From assembly GCA_020226215.1 (NCBI GenBank), contig CM035226.1, positions 66,115,455 to 66,179,454 on the forward strand: a stretch of DNA of 64,000 nt. The letters run 5' to 3'. A program made the translations under genes and the position numbers. The stretch comes from Sindora glabra (lineage: Eukaryota; Streptophyta; Magnoliopsida; Fabales; Fabaceae). Shown piece after piece: positions 36,911 through 47,425 of the stretch; within the stretch, counting starts at the first letter, position 1; every line of letters starts with the position of its first letter. The notes beneath the pieces are model-generated. The model did not search any database, was not told the DNA's origin, and was given only the letters and a program-made list of their open reading frames with translations.

Positions 36911-39900
36911 ATGGCAGGGACCAATAGGAAACTAGACTCAGCTCTTACTTCACTACTTGTGATCTTATTTTGCGTAATCTGTCAGTGCACAGACAGAACA
37001 ACCTACAATACTACCTTGAAAATGGGTCAATCAATTGGAACGTCGGATAGTTTGGTGTCTGGTAATGGTAACTTCGAACTGCGTTTCTTCCTTGAAGAGG
37101 AGAACTGGACCAGGTACTATGTAGGAATCAAGTTTAAGAACATTCCTGATGACAAGTTTGTTTGGGTTGCGAACAGAGACTTCCCATTCCCAAGTTTCAA
37201 AGCCAATCTCACCATTGATAAGGATGGAGATCTTGCAATTGTGACCGGCGAAGCTGCGTTTTTCGTCACACAAATCTCCGGCAGCAGTATTACTCATGCT
37301 GAGCTTTTGGATACCGGTAACCTCATACTATTTAACACCTCGAATTTAGCCATATTATGGCAAAGTTTTGATTATCCCACAGACACGCTTTTGCCTGGAA
37401 TGAACCTAGGATATGTTGACAGATTTCGATACAAGTTGTTTTGGTCATTAAGATCATGGGCAAGTGCCCACAACCCGGCTTGTGGTGTATTTTCTCTCAA
37501 AGCAGTCCAAAGACAGTTAATCATTCGGAGGAATAATGAGATATACTGGATTGGTGATGAATCCTCCAATTTCACATTTCAAAGTTATATCAACCGAAAT
37601 CAAAACACTACGTTGTCGCCGGTGCGGAGCCACGAAAGCTATTTGACATGGCAAGGTGGATACGGTTCTCGGCTGGTTCTGGAAGTTTCTGGAGAGCTTA
37701 ACCAGCAGTTCTGGTCAGATGAGGCCAAGAGGTGGATTTCTCTGCAGACATCGAGGTGCGGGACAAAAGGCATATGCGGAAATTTCGGCATTTGCAATCC
37801 GGATGGCCATAAAACTTGTGATTGTTTGCCTGGCTTTAGACCTTTCAACGAGAGTTCTTGGAAGCAAGGGAACACGTCCGAAGGCTGTGTGATGAACACA
37901 GAGATCCACTGCAGCAACACAAGCAGTGTCGAATCGAATTACGGGTTTCGAGAGCTACCAGAGGTTGATTATCCTCAGAAAGATGCGAATAACTTGTCAA
38001 CTAAGAATGCATCCATATGTCAAGGAGTTTGCTTTAACAATTGTTCTTGCCTTGCTTATGCTTATGGCTTGAATGGTGTCTGCATGTTATGGCATAACCA
38101 AGTGTTGAATCTTAGGAATGTCTCACGTGATGTTGGTGTTGATAATTTAAGGTTGAGCTTCTTTCTCAAACTCGATTCCTCCGAATTGCGCGGCAAAGGT
38201 ATGATGAAGTAATTATCTTCTTTCTCAATTATCATTCTGTTTCCCTTTCATTTTGAATAAGTCTTGATATGCATTGTGTTAACCATGAATCCGTTCTTTT
38301 TGTTAATGATTAATCTGTCCATATTCGAGAACAGGGAATCAAACAGAATCGAGCAATAAGGAAGATAGCAACAGGAGAGAGGTACTAATAATAGTCATAC
38401 CGATCTCATGTCTAGCATTGCTTGGGGTAGGCCTATTTGTTCATTTCTACTGGAGGAGAAACTTAAGCAGAAAAGGTAAGAAGACTTCTGAAATAATCGT
38501 GTGATTTGGCATTTTAAAAATTTTAGAAAACATGACAGACATTGAATTTGTAGGGGAGGATCTGCTACTTTTTGATGTAGGCATGAGCATTAAAGTTTCA
38601 AGCTCTGAGATTTCTGAAGCAGAAAACAAGGTTTCAAAAGTTAACAAGAGGGAAGTCAAATTGCCATTGTTCAGCTTGGCAAGTGTTTCTGCAGCAACTG
38701 ATAACTTTTCAGCTGAAAACAAGCTTGGTGAAGGTGGCTTCGGACCCGTTTACAAGGTATGTTTATTTAAGCAACATCTTCAGCAAGACTTGTTGAGTTG
38801 ATAAGAATAAATATTCATCAACATTTTAACTTTGTCCAAAACTAAATTTAAGGGTAAGTTATTGAATGGGGATGAAGTAGCTGTAAAAAGGCTGTCTAGA
38901 AGATCTGGACAGGGATGGGAAGAGTTAAAAAACGAAGCATTGCTTATTGCAAAACTCCAACACAATAATCTTGTTAGACTTCTTGGCTGTTGCATTGAAC
39001 GAGAGGAGAAGATGTTGATTTATGAGTTCATGCCAAATCAGAGCTTGGACTTTTTCCTGTTTGGTTTGTAGTCTTAAAGCCATTTTAGATCTTTGATTTT
39101 CTGCTTACCCACCACTTAATTGTCTAATGTCTCCCGATTTAAACCAGATGCAACAAAAAGCAGGATGCTAGATTGGGGAACTCGAGTTCAGATAATTGAT
39201 GGGATTACTCAAGGCCTTTTGTATCTTCATCAGTATTCAAGGTTCCGAATTATTCACAGAGATCTAAAAGCTAGCAACATATTGTTAGATATCAATATGA
39301 AACCTAAAATTTCAGATTTTGGAATGGCAAGAATATTTGGTAGCAACGTATTACAAGCAAATACAAATCGAATAGTTGGAACTTAGTAAGTATATTACAA
39401 AATATTTTTAGCTACGATAACTGCAAACTTACTATATACTATACTGATTACTCAAATTAATGATTTTTAGTGGTTACATGTCTCCTGAATATGCTTTAGA
39501 CGGCATTTTTTCTATAAAATTGGATTGTGTTCAGTTTTGGAGTACTTTTATTAGAAATTGTAAGCGGGAAAAAGAATACTGGTCTTTATCATACAGATTC
39601 CCTCAATCTTCTTGGATTTGTAAGTTCTCCAGCTCGACTCATTTTCTTCATAAATCCTGTTTTCCAAGTCCAATTTTGTTTTATATGAATAGTGCTTCAT
39701 AAATTTGACTTCTGTGCTGTTCCAAACTTTGAAGGCTTGGGATTTATGGACAACAGGCAGGGGAGTAGACCTGATGGATCCAATGATAAAAGATGCCTCC
39801 ATTAAAGACATTGTGGTACTACGATACGTAAATATAGGATTGCTTTGTGTTCAAGAAAGTCCAGACGACAGACCAACAATGTCTGATATTGTATCCATGA

Positions 39901-40046
39901 TTGGGAATGAAAATGCAGTTCTACCTTCTCCAAAGCCGCATGCATTTCTGAAAGTGAGAGGTTTAAACAATGTAATATCAGCGGGAATATCTGCGAAAAA
40001 ATTTTCTGTAAATGATGTGACAAATACAGATATGGAAGCAAGATGA
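36911..40046 (+). CDS. G-type lectin S-receptor-like serine/threonine-protein kinase, one frameshift
   Basis: A plasma-membrane receptor kinase of the S-domain (SD-RLK) class. Seven coding exons: 36911-38198, 38335-38475, 38554-38756, 38853-39063, 39148-39385, 39471-39619, 39735-40046. Junctions are GT...AG with consistent phases. ATG 36911 opens a signal peptide (hydrophobic run ALTSLLVILFCVICQC). Exon 1 encodes the bulb-type lectin domain (FVWVANRDFP, WQSFDYPTDTLLPG), the S-locus glycoprotein and EGF-like Cys region (CGTKGICGNFGIC) and the PAN domain (CFNNCSCLAYAY). Exon 2 is the membrane segment. Exons 3-7 are the kinase: GEGGFGPVYK, AVKRLS, HRDLKASNILLD, DFGMARIF, SPEYALDG, and the C-lobe to the stop. 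All catalytic motifs are kept. One extra T at 39525-39526 shifts the frame after SPEYALDGIFSIK within subdomain IX; without it the exon restores VFSFGVLLLE and joins exon 7 in phase. This is either a sequencing or assembly error or a young pseudogene. The ligand is unknown. Confidence 0.92.
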
Positions 40047-40297
40047 TAGTTCAATCAGAAGAATTTATTTCGATTAAGGATGCAAAATTATAGTATGTAA
40101 TTGTACTTTGTAGCTTGCTTGTATGTTGTTTCTCTCTCTCAATCTCATATTTTATCAAGTTTTCGGATGATTTCAAAACTTCTCCACTAGATTTAATATC
40201 CCATTTATCACCATTAAGTAGTGTCCTAACTTAGAAGTATTGGCCATCATGTACTAATTTATGTAAAGAGAACTTGTGTTACTAGTAGTCATATTTG

Positions 40298-40303
40298 AAT
40301 AAA
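40298..40303 (+). terminator. Possible polyadenylation signal of the receptor kinase gene
   Basis: AATAAA lies 252 bp after the stop codon in T-rich 3' sequence. Other A-rich hexamers nearby could serve instead. Confidence 0.35.
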
Positions 40304-40614
40304 AGGTTACCTTTGTTGGATGCGTAAGAAAAGTCGAATTTTCAGTGTAACATCGTATGTCTCATGGTATATTTAAATGCTTTAATATAGAATATTTAAT
40401 TCAAGTGACATTTTATTTTTTTTAAAGAATTTATACTTTTTTATGCATATAAAACTTGATTTCTGATATTTGAGTGTATATTTAATAGTTCAATCACTTT
40501 TATTATTAGAAAAAAAAAATGATTGTTTAGAGTTGGGGGAAATATGTTTGTATTGTATGTTTGTCAAATATTTGCGTCAAGCCTATTTTATTTTATAAAT
40601 AACCTAAATTATGC
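40304..40614. other. AT-rich 3' flank up to the scaffold gap
   Basis: No gene seen. It does not resemble either LTR to the right of the gap. Confidence 0.5.
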
Positions 40615-40714
40615 NNNNNNNNNNNNNNNNNNNNNNNNNNNNNNNNNNNNNNNNNNNNNNNNNNNNNNNNNNNNNNNNNNNNNNNNNNNNNNNNNNNNNN
40701 NNNNNNNNNNNNNN
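40615..40714. other. Scaffold gap of exactly 100 N
   Basis: A round 100-N run is the usual placeholder for a gap of unknown size. It separates host-like DNA from the interior of an Athila element. The Athila 3' LTR and the rest of the Copia 3' LTR are missing and should lie here. Confidence 0.95.
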
Positions 40715-41852
40715 GTTCCACCATGCCCTCTATATGCCTGGAGCGCCTGTCCAAGTCATCATAGAGTCCCTCAATCCGCGTCTGACGCGCGGATACCAGA
40801 CGGAGCTCCGCCAAGACCTGCTGCTGGCCAGAAAGGATGTTTCTGAAGTATGCCTCATGTGGAACTCTGCTCCCGGTGGAAGAAGAAGGACCAACATGAG
40901 GAGCTGTGTCATCATCTGGCATATGCTGCTGCTGCTCTGCCTGGGTCTGCTATGGCTCTACCAGATGGATCCCCATGGCTATGAGAATGCCCCTTCGAAG
41001 GGGTGCCATGTGTGATACAATGGTAAGAGAACCATAAGGCCGGTCGAAGACTCCTAGCCATCTGGCTAGTCGAGTAATGTATGGGCCAGCAGCTATACTA
41101 CCAACTCTCCTATCCGTGGCCTGAGCTGAGAAAAAGTGAGTGAATGCTCCTCCAATGTTGATAGGCACCTTCTCAATCATGCTATAGAGGAACAGAATAT
41201 CAGCGTTGCTCACAACGCCATGGCTGTGCCCTCGCCCGTTCAGAGTATGACTGAAGATGGAGTGAAGGACCCTCCAGGAAATCTTCCTAAGGCTAGACGC
41301 CTTACTCTTGGCGGGATCATATGTATGCCCAGTAGCTATATCGGTCCATACGCGCCACTCCTGGAGCCCGTGTGGCAGTCCGACCAGCATGTCCTTGTAC
41401 TCCGGAGTAGTCACAAAATCCATAGAATAAAGTCCCAGGCGAACAGACAGCTGGGTGACACTCATAGAGTAAGTAATGCCACCGAGCCTGAACTGAACTG
41501 TATCAGGGGAGTCCACCGTCCCAAAATACCTCTCTAAATAGAATGTACTGAGGAACTCCAAGGTGAGCTCCCTGTAGGTGGGCTCCCTAATCTCAAAGAA
41601 GGTCTCCCAGGCTCCCACACTTATAAGCTCGCGTATCTCTTCCTCTAGCCCAAATTCCCTCAACACTCCCCAATCTAAGAATCTTCCTTCTACAATTGGC
41701 TTATCCTTGTGCCTATCGCAAGCTTGGATGTAAGCCTCTTCAGGAAACTCTAAGAAGGGATGCGTGGGTCCTCTAGAGGATGTCCCTTTAGATGAACTAC
41801 CTTTGGTAGTCTTTCTAGCTGTAGTCTTTTGCCTATTTGACATTGTCTGCAA
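40715..41852 (-). pseudogene. Athila ORF3 (env-position ORF, ATHILA ORF-1-like protein), partial
   Basis: The frame starts at 41852 with a basic, Ser/Thr-rich leader (KTTARKTTKGSSSKGTSSRG) and continues as a globular region with phrases FLEFPEEAYIQACDRHKD, EPTYRELTLEFLSTFYL, VQFRLGGITYSMS and SMIEKVPINIGG. These are typical of the plant retrotransposon ORF1 or 'putative plant transposon protein' families that lie after pol in Athila elements. A TAG at 40950-40952 interrupts it; the same frame then continues with an acidic, Gln-rich and helical tail to the gap at 40714. Function in the element is not known; I see no clear membrane segment, so an envelope role is not supported. Confidence 0.75.
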
Positions 41853-42735
41853 AAGGAATTTACAGGGTGAGAAAGTGTATCAAGAGTATATCAGCCAGCA
41901 GCAACTCTAAGAACAAAAATTTATCAACAGTCAGTATCCAATCATTCAATATTCAATAAATGTCAAGTTTATCAACAATGGATCAGTCAACAGATCAAAA
42001 GGTAATAGTTCAATGCCATATATGCAATGGAGTGATCATGTCAATGAGGTAAAGCAGGGAATCAGAGAAATCCTCTAAAGCTTGCAATCCAAGTAATCAA
42101 AGCATTCCAATTCAAACAGGTAAAGATTCAATACACATAAGCAAGCCATCAATCAACATCCAATCAGTGAAATGTAATGATCATTAAGGTCAGTTAATCA
42201 AACTCATCCATCAATTCAACAATACAAGACCTATGAATGAAAGATTCAAACTCAATTCATCAATCTAAGATTCTATTTTGATCAAATAAGCAATAAAGAA
42301 GCAGCTTCAATCAAGCAAACAAGTGAATTTCCATGTTTAGTACGTTGTAAACTCATTCAATCAATCTATCAAACATCAATTTCAGAGTATTTCAACATTC
42401 CCATGAAGTCTAACATGTAATGGAAGTTAGTAATCATTAGAAATATCAATAAACTTCAAGGATTTCAAAGGAAATGCACTAACCTCTTGAGATGATGAAC
42501 AAAAACCCTAGTTCGTATTGAAATGAGAAGAAGGATTCAAATCACAGCTTTTCAACCGATTAAATCACAAATCAATTAGCTAAACAAGCTTAAATGGCAA
42601 AATGAAGCACTTCGATCGGTGTATTTTGGCAGTATGGAGTGCGAAAATGCAAGGAAAAATGTTGGGGCAGCGAGGAAGAAGAAGAAAATGGGGGAAAATC
42701 TGGAAAAATCTGGTTTTGTGATGATTAAAAGCTCC
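41853..42735. other. Athila spacer between ORF3 and the palindromic array
   Basis: Non-coding, rich in TCAATCAA-type short repeats on the plus strand. No gene is supported. Confidence 0.5.
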
Positions 42736-43190
42736 TTCGCACAGGAACACGGGGTTGAACACGACCCGTGTTTGAACCTGTGTTCTTATGCGGATGAGTG
42801 CGCTGGATTTCAAAAATTTACACGGGATCTGACATACCCCGTGTTCACCCCATGTTTCTCTCTGAAAGAAGATAACAATCCTCGCAATTGTACACGGGAT
42901 AAAACACGTCCCGTGTTTCTCTCTGAATGGTAATAACAAAATGCGCGGAAGTACACGGGGTATAACACTACCCGTGTTGTACCCCGTGTTTCCCTCTGGA
43001 AGTCTCAAGTTCAAGAGTCCTCATCATAGGTTCAATCAGTGAGGTACACGGGGATGGACACGTCCCGTGTTCAACACCGTGTATCTCTCTGGACTTCCAT
43101 GAGAATCACAAAGTTTTTACGCGAATTAGTCAGTGGGAAACACGGGGTAGTACACGGTACGTGTTATATACCGTGTTTCTCACTGGACTT
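42736..43190. repeat. Array of near-palindromic ACACGGGG...CCCGTGT units in the Athila spacer
   Basis: Five units of roughly 75-120 bp, each with ACACGGGG or ACACGGGA, an ACACG centre, CCCGTGTT, then usually CCGTGTTTCTC. Anchors are near 42751, 42821, 42891, 42953 and 43044, with a further one at 43140. Units are separated by unrelated 20-60 bp tails that often contain TCTGAA or CTGGA. The same unit type fills part of the LTR at 49965-50325. Short open frames over this array are a by-product of the repeat. Confidence 0.85.
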
Positions 43191-43444
43191 CATTTTAAGC
43201 TTTCTGCTCAAGAAAACAGACAACAGTCATCAATTCATGCCTAATCTACCTCAAAGACAGAATCCACAAGCAAAAATGAGCATTCAACATCAACACTTAA
43301 TGGCTTAAATTCCTCCACTACTCAAAAACTAAGATTAAAAAGTAGAAAACTAAGAATGAATATGCAAGAGAACAAAGAAACAAACTTGGGTTGCCTCCCA
43401 AGAAGCGCTTGTTTAAGGTCATAAGCTCGACCCCTGTTTCTTTA

Positions 43445-46400
43445 TTAGTCTGGTGCTTCCATCATTGGTGGGCCCGCAACGTAATTCTTCAATCTTTGGC
43501 CATTTACTTTGAAGTTGCCGGTGCTTTCACTCCAAATTTCCACAGCTCCAAATGGATACACCTTCTTCACAAGGTATGGTCCAGTCCATCTGGTTTTTAG
43601 CTTTCCTGGAAATAATTTGAATCTCGAACTGAATAAGAGCACCAAGTCTCCTTCGTGAAATTCTCTTCTAAGAATTCGCTTGTCATGCCAAGCCTTTGTT
43701 CTTTCTTTATAGATCTTAGCATTATCATAAGCTTCATTCCTCAATTCTTCAAGCTCAAGAAGTTGGAACTTTCTCTTCTCTCCAACAGATTGTAAGTCAA
43801 AATTGAGTAACTTGATTGCCCAATACGCCTTGTGTTCAACTTCCACTGGTAAGTGACAGTTCTTCCCATAGATGAGCCTAAATGGTGCCATTCCAATTGG
43901 AGTTTTAAAGGCAGTTCTATAGGCCCACAAAGCATCATCCAGCTTAAGTGCCCAATTCTTCCTTGATCTAGACACTGTCTTCTCCAAGATGGACTTAATT
44001 TCTCTGTTGGAAAGCTCAACTTGCCCACTAGTTTGGGGGTGATATGGAGTAGAGATCTTATGGGTTACTCCATACCCCTTCAAGAGTGATTGAAATTGAT
44101 GGGCAATAAAATGAGATCCTCCATCACTAATGACAGCTCTTGGTATGCCAAATCTAGGAAATAACACCTTCTTGAAGAAGCGAACCACAGCCTTGGCATC
44201 ACAAGTCCGAGTTGCAATTGCCTCCACCCATTTGGAGACATAGTCAACTGCCACTAGTATAAATCTGTTGCTGCAAGAAGGTAGGAATGGTCCCATGAAG
44301 TCAATTCCCCAAACATCAAAGATTTCAACCTCAAGAATGTTATTCAAGGGCATATCATGTCTCTTTGATATGCTGCCAACCCTTTGGCATTGATCACAAG
44401 AAGTGACATAATGATGAACATCTCTGAAAAGAGTCGGCCAATAAAATCCTGCTTGAGCAATCTTGGCAGCAGTTCTTGAAGCACCAAAATGTCCCCCACA
44501 TGGAGAGGAATGATAGTGGAACAAGATACTTGCAATTTCCTCCTCTGGCACACATATTCTAAATAGCCCATCAGCACATCTCCTAAAGAGAAGAGGCTCA
44601 TCCCAAAAGTAATGTTTTGCCTCAGCTAGAAACTTCTTCTTCTTTTGATATCCCACATCCGGAGGTAGAACTTCACTCACAATGTAGTTCACATAATCGG
44701 CAAACCAAGGGATGTCGGAAGAAGAGACAGCCAACAAATAATCATCAGGAAGGGCATCATTGATTGGTATATCCTTGTCTTCCTCATCTCCTAATTCTTG
44801 CTTCAGCTTAGAGAGATGATCAGCTACAACATTCTCGGTACCCTTCTTATCTCGAATTTCCAGATCGAATTCTTGCAACAAAAGAATCCATCTGATGAGA
44901 CGAGGTTTAGCTTCCTTCTTGCTTAGAAGGTACCGAATGGCTGCATGATCTGTGAAAACAATCACTTTAGAGTCCACCAAGTAAGATCTGAACTTGTCAA
45001 CTGCATATACCACTACAAGAAGCTCCTTTTCGGTTGTGGCATAATTCAATTGGGCTTCATCAAGAGTCTTGCTTGCATAATAAATTGCATGAACCTTTCT
45101 GTCCCTTCTTTGGCCAAGCACAGCTCCTATTGCATAATCACTAGCATCGCACATCACCTCAAATGGCAGGTTCCAATCCGGTGCTTGCATGATAGGGGCA
45201 GAAATTAAGGCTTGCTTTAACCTGCAGAAGGCATCCAAACAATTTTGATCAAAATCAAAAGGAACATCTTTAGCTAGCAAGTTAGTCAAAGGTTTAGCTA
45301 TTTTAGAGAAATCTTTAATGAAACGTCGGTAGAAGCCGGCGTGTCCTAGAAAACTCCTCACTCCCTTGACAGAATTTGGGGGAGGCAATTTCTCTATGAT
45401 GTCCACTTTGGCTTTGTCTACTTCAATGCCATGTTCAGATACTTGATGGCCAAGAACAATCCCTTCTTTTACCATAAAATGGCATTTCTCCCAGTTGAGT
45501 ACCAGATTTACCTCCTCACATCTCTGTAACACTTGAGATAAATTGGTTAAATAGTTATCAAAGGAAGTGCCATACACAGAAAAGTCATCCATAAAGACTT
45601 CCATGATATTTTCAATGAAATCAGAAAAGATTGCCATCATACAACGCTGGAAAGTAGCTGGAGCATTGCACAGACCAAAAGGCATTCTTCTATATGCAAA
45701 TGTGCCATAAGGACAAGTAAATGTGGTCTTTTCCTGATCATTTGGATGGATAGGGATTTGAAAGAAACCAGAATAGCCATCCAAATAACAGAAATGTGAA
45801 TGCTTAGCTAACCTTTCTAGAGTTTGATCAATGAAGGGAAGAGGGAAGTGATCTTTCCGGGTTGTCTTATTCAATTTCCTATAATCAATACACATTCTCC
45901 AACCTGTGACAGTCCTAGTGGGAATTAGCTCATTGTTTTCATTTTTCACTACAGTTAGCCCCCCTTTCTTAGGCACAACATGAACCGGGCTAACCCATTG
46001 GCTATCGGAAATTGGGTAAATTACCCCTGCATCTAACAGTTTCATTATTTCTTTCTTCACAACTTCTTTCATATTAGGATTCAGCCTTCTTTGGTGTTCA
46101 ATGGAGGATTTACTGTCATCCTCCAACAATATCTTATGCATGCATATAGAAGGACTAATCCCCTTTAAATCAGAAATGGAATACCCCAAAGCTTTCCTAT
46201 GAGATCTAAGCTGCCTAAGTAATTTTTCTGTTTCCAAAGCAGTTAGATTGGCATTGACTATAACAGGATAAGTAGAATGGGGTCCTAGAAATTCATACCT
46301 TAGAGAAGATGGGAGAGGTTTCAACTCTACCTTAGGTGGTGTGTCTTCTTCAGTGGTGGTTTTGCTGGACTCCACCTCCAATGTTTCAATTGCTGCTTCA

Positions 46401-47425
46401 GGGAAGGGATATGCAGCAGTTTCTTCAGTTTCAACCACCTCTTTTGTAACCAGGCATGCTTCTAGAGGATCTTGGATGCTCTCCTTTAGAAGGTTTTCTT
46501 TGACAGCTTTATCCAGCACATCTACCCTGCATATGAAGTCTTCACAAACAGGTAATTTGATAGATTCATTCAAATTAAATTCAACCTTCTCATCCCCAAC
46601 AGATAATGACAGTCTACCATTTTTAACATCAATTAAAGCTCCAGCAGTAGCAAGAAATGGTCTACCTAAGATAATAGGGATTTGAGCATCCTCCTCCATC
46701 TCTAGAACAACAAAGTCTACTGGTATGAAAAACTTACCAACTTTAATAGGTATATCTTCAAGAATACCTACTGGATATTTGACTGACCGGTCGGCTAATT
46801 GAAGTGAAACCGTAGTAGGCTTCATCTCCTCAATGTTCAATCTCTTGGCAACCGTCAGTGGCATAAGACTCACACTCGCTCCTAAGTCACACAATGCCCG
46901 ATCAATAGGGACATTTCCTATAACACAAGGTATAGAGAAGCCTCCGGCATCCTTTAGCTTAGGAGGTAGCTTATTTTGAATGATGGCACTACACTCCTCA
47001 GTCAAAGCCACAGTTTCATGCTCCTCTAACTTCCTCTTGTTGGAGAGAATGTCCTTCAAAAATTTAGCATATGAAGGCATTTGTGAGAGTGCATCTGTGA
47101 AGGGGATATTGATGTATAGCTTTTTCAGCACCTCCAAGAACTTTCCAAACTGCTTATCCAGTTTAGCCTTGGCTAATCTTTGAGGATAAGGGATAAGCAG
47201 TTTGTAAGGTTTCGGAGGGATATATTTGGATTTTTCTGGTAGTTCCCCTTCATTCTCTACAGTATCAGTGGTATTTGAGGCCTTGTTGCCTTCCATTTGC
47301 TTCTCCCCCACACTTGTCTCTTTTTCACTTTCTTGAGTGGCAATAGGATCATTCAATAATCTTCCACTCCTAAGAGTTACTGCCTTGCAATGCTCCCTTG
47401 GATTTGATTCTGGTTGGGCAGGGAG
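43445..47425 (-). CDS. Athila pol: protease, reverse transcriptase, RNase H, integrase
   Basis: Processes the polyprotein, copies the RNA and integrates the DNA. The frame is open from just after a TAA at 47426-47428 to the stop at 43445. In order: an HCKAVTLRSGR stretch that opens Athila protease regions; protease with CDLGASVSLMPL near 46870-46895; reverse transcriptase with DYRKLNK, FPLPFIDQ, MPFGLCNAPATFQ and catalytic FMDDF (DD codons 45584-45589); RNase H with CDASDYAIGAVLGQ, EKELL and TDHAA; integrase with an H-H-C-C zinc module (CDQCQR) and the catalytic core from WGIDFMGPF to DGGSHF and HPQTSGQVE; then a chromodomain-less C-terminus ending in YVAGPPM. It is in the same frame as gag and has no internal stop or shift, so the domains look intact. 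No ATG opens it; expression would need read-through of the TAA. Confidence 0.93.
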   Translation of the reverse strand, partial: LPAQPESNPREHCKAVTLRSGRLLNDPIATQESEKETSVGEKQMEGNKASNTTDTVENEGELPEKSKYIPPKPYKLLIPYPQRLAKAKLDKQFGKFLEVLKKLYINIPFTDALSQMPSYAKFLKDILSNKRKLEEHETVALTEECSAIIQNKLPPKLKDAGGFSIPCVIGNVPIDRALCDLGASVSLMPLTVAKRLNIEEMKPTTVSLQLADRSVKYPVGILEDIPIKVGKFFIPVDFVVLEMEEDAQIPIILGRPFLATAGALIDVKNGRLSLSVGDEKVEFNLNESIKLPVCEDFICRVDVLDKAVKENLLKESIQDPLEACLVTKEVVETEETAAYPFPEAAIETLEVESSKTTTEEDTPPKVELKPLPSSLRYEFLGPHSTYPVIVNANLTALETEKLLRQLRSHRKALGYSISDLKGISPSICMHKILLEDDSKSSIEHQRRLNPNMKEVVKKEIMKLLDAGVIYPISDSQWVSPVHVVPKKGGLTVVKNENNELIPTRTVTGWRMCIDYRKLNKTTRKDHFPLPFIDQTLERLAKHSHFCYLDGYSGFFQIPIHPNDQEKTTFTCPYGTFAYRRMPFGLCNAPATFQRCMMAIFSDFIENIMEVFMDDFSVYGTSFDNYLTNLSQVLQRCEEVNLVLNWEKCHFMVKEGIVLGHQVSEHGIEVDKAKVDIIEKLPPPNSVKGVRSFLGHAGFYRRFIKDFSKIAKPLTNLLAKDVPFDFDQNCLDAFCRLKQALISAPIMQAPDWNLPFEVMCDASDYAIGAVLGQRRDRKVHAIYYASKTLDEAQLNYATTEKELLVVVYAVDKFRSYLVDSKVIVFTDHAAIRYLLSKKEAKPRLIRWILLLQEFDLEIRDKKGTENVVADHLSKLKQELGDEEDKDIPINDALPDDYLLAVSSSDIPWFADYVNYIVSEVLPPDVGYQKKKKFLAEAKHYFWDEPLLFRRCADGLFRICVPEEEIASILFHYHSSPCGGHFGASRTAAKIAQAGFYWPTLFRDVHHYVTSCDQCQRVGSISKRHDMPLNNILEVEIFDVWGIDFMGPFLPSCSNRFILVAVDYVSKWVEAIATRTCDAKAVVRFFKKVLFPRFGIPRAVISDGGSHFIAHQFQSLLKGYGVTHKISTPYHPQTSGQVELSNREIKSILEKTVSRSRKNWALKLDDALWAYRTAFKTPIGMAPFRLIYGKNCHLPVEVEHKAYWAIKLLNFDLQSVGEKRKFQLLELEELRNEAYDNAKIYKERTKAWHDKRILRREFHEGDLVLLFSSRFKLFPGKLKTRWTGPYLVKKVYPFGAVEIWSESTGNFKVNGQRLKNYVAGPPMMEAPD

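Noticed and set aside
37031..37920. Minus-strand and off-frame open frames inside the receptor kinase first exon
   Set aside because: Shadows of a real coding exon with clear lectin, S-locus and PAN motifs on the plus strand.
42580..43014. 144-codon minus-strand frame (and plus-strand frames nearby) over the Athila spacer
   Set aside because: The frames exist because the ACACGGGG/CCCGTGT units lack stops in some phases; the peptide is a repeat of Thr-Gly/Pro-Cys phrases with no domain.
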